From positions 1-64,000 of the IMG/VR virus record IMGVR_UViG_3300028844_004840: a DNA stretch of 64,000 nt, one strand, 5' to 3'. The notes below the pieces were generated by a model that worked only from the letters and a program-made list of their open reading frames with translations, was not told the origin of the DNA and searched no databases. Positions 63,792 to 64,000 of the stretch are shown here, piece after piece. Numbering within the stretch: position 1 is the first letter of the stretch; every line of letters begins with the position of its first letter. Made by a program: the position numbers and the translations under genes. Origin of the DNA: a virus.

Positions 63792-64000
63792 ATGGCACTA
63801 GGTTTTCATAATGTTAGATTCCCCACTGATGTAAGCTTTGGATCGCAGGGCGGACCAGAATTCAAGACGCAGGTATTCACCTCACACAGAGGGTACGAAA
63901 AACGCAACATTGAATGGTCTCAACCGATGATGCGATTCAACGTTGCCTACGGAATAAAAACCGACGAACAGATGATGCAGGTTCTTGAGTTTTTTAACGC
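63792..64000 (+). CDS. DUF2460-like tail protein, partial
   Basis: The window ends inside the gene. MALGFHNVRFPTDVSFGSQG followed by EFKTQVFTSHRGYEKRNIEW resembles DUF2460 proteins, which follow the tape measure in alphaproteobacterial phages and the Rhodobacter gene transfer agent (ORF12 position). CTAAGGCGTAAAC precedes the ATG. Confidence 0.82.
   Translation, partial: MALGFHNVRFPTDVSFGSQGGPEFKTQVFTSHRGYEKRNIEWSQPMMRFNVAYGIKTDEQMMQVLEFFN

Noticed and set aside
1-64000. Genome-wide stop-codon reassignment because of the CTA tRNA
   Set aside because: Long structural genes are open and end in normal TAA, TAG and TGA; no long gene needs an internal TAG to be read through.

Overview
The window is part of a tailed, siphovirus-like bacteriophage genome of more than 64 kb whose host is probably an alphaproteobacterium. 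The host inference rests on a circularly permuted two-piece tmRNA, two DUF1127-type peptides, a DUF2460-type tail gene after the tape measure, and a tRNA-His without an encoded G-1. Nearly all genes are on the + strand; the exceptions are a 92-codon gene at 4700-4978 and a two-gene unit at 7802-8271. There are no integrase, rRNA, IS or CRISPR signals.

Layout. 0.2-4.7 kb: two unknown genes, a RuvC-like nuclease, a one-domain paralogue of the small terminase, then the small and large terminase. 5.4-8.3 kb: a zinc-ribbon/HNH protein, small genes, operator-like repeats and a promoter-driven hairpin RNA. 8.3-13.6 kb: small genes, many behind their own near-identical promoter cassette (TTGACG, then CGAATC in the spacer, then TATAAC). 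13.6-14.5 kb: an AC-rich non-coding tract. 14.5-19.5 kb: a tightly overlapping operon of small unknown genes.

19.5-35.9 kb is a translation island. I find about 30 tRNA genes that together cover all 20 amino acids (Tyr only as a 3' part), a candidate amber-suppressor tRNA, a type-II tRNA with anticodon CAT, several tRNA-like elements with enlarged or shrunken loops, a complete permuted tmRNA with tag ANDNAAPTEMAIAA, and many spacer RNAs that fold into helices but are not tRNAs. The proteins between them fit RNA and translation work: a CmoA-like enzyme, a PTH2 peptidyl-tRNA hydrolase, a nucleotidyltransferase and a YkuK/DUF458 protein. Two DNA methyltransferases, a SLOG/DUF2493 gene interrupted by a 35-nt hairpin insert, and a decayed pseudogene also lie here.

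35.9-64 kb is the virion module: small structural proteins, a 1053-aa putative tail spike, portal, scaffold, major capsid protein, cement-like protein, paralogous LamG-type tail proteins, PhoH, head-tail connectors, a very large tail tube protein, tail assembly chaperones joined by an A_AAA_AAC -1 frameshift, a 1548-aa tape measure and the start of a DUF2460 gene.

Taken together, the phage appears to bring its own decoding set (tRNAs and a possible wobble modifier) and rescue set (tmRNA, peptidyl-tRNA hydrolase). All assignments come from reading the sequence; no database search was run.
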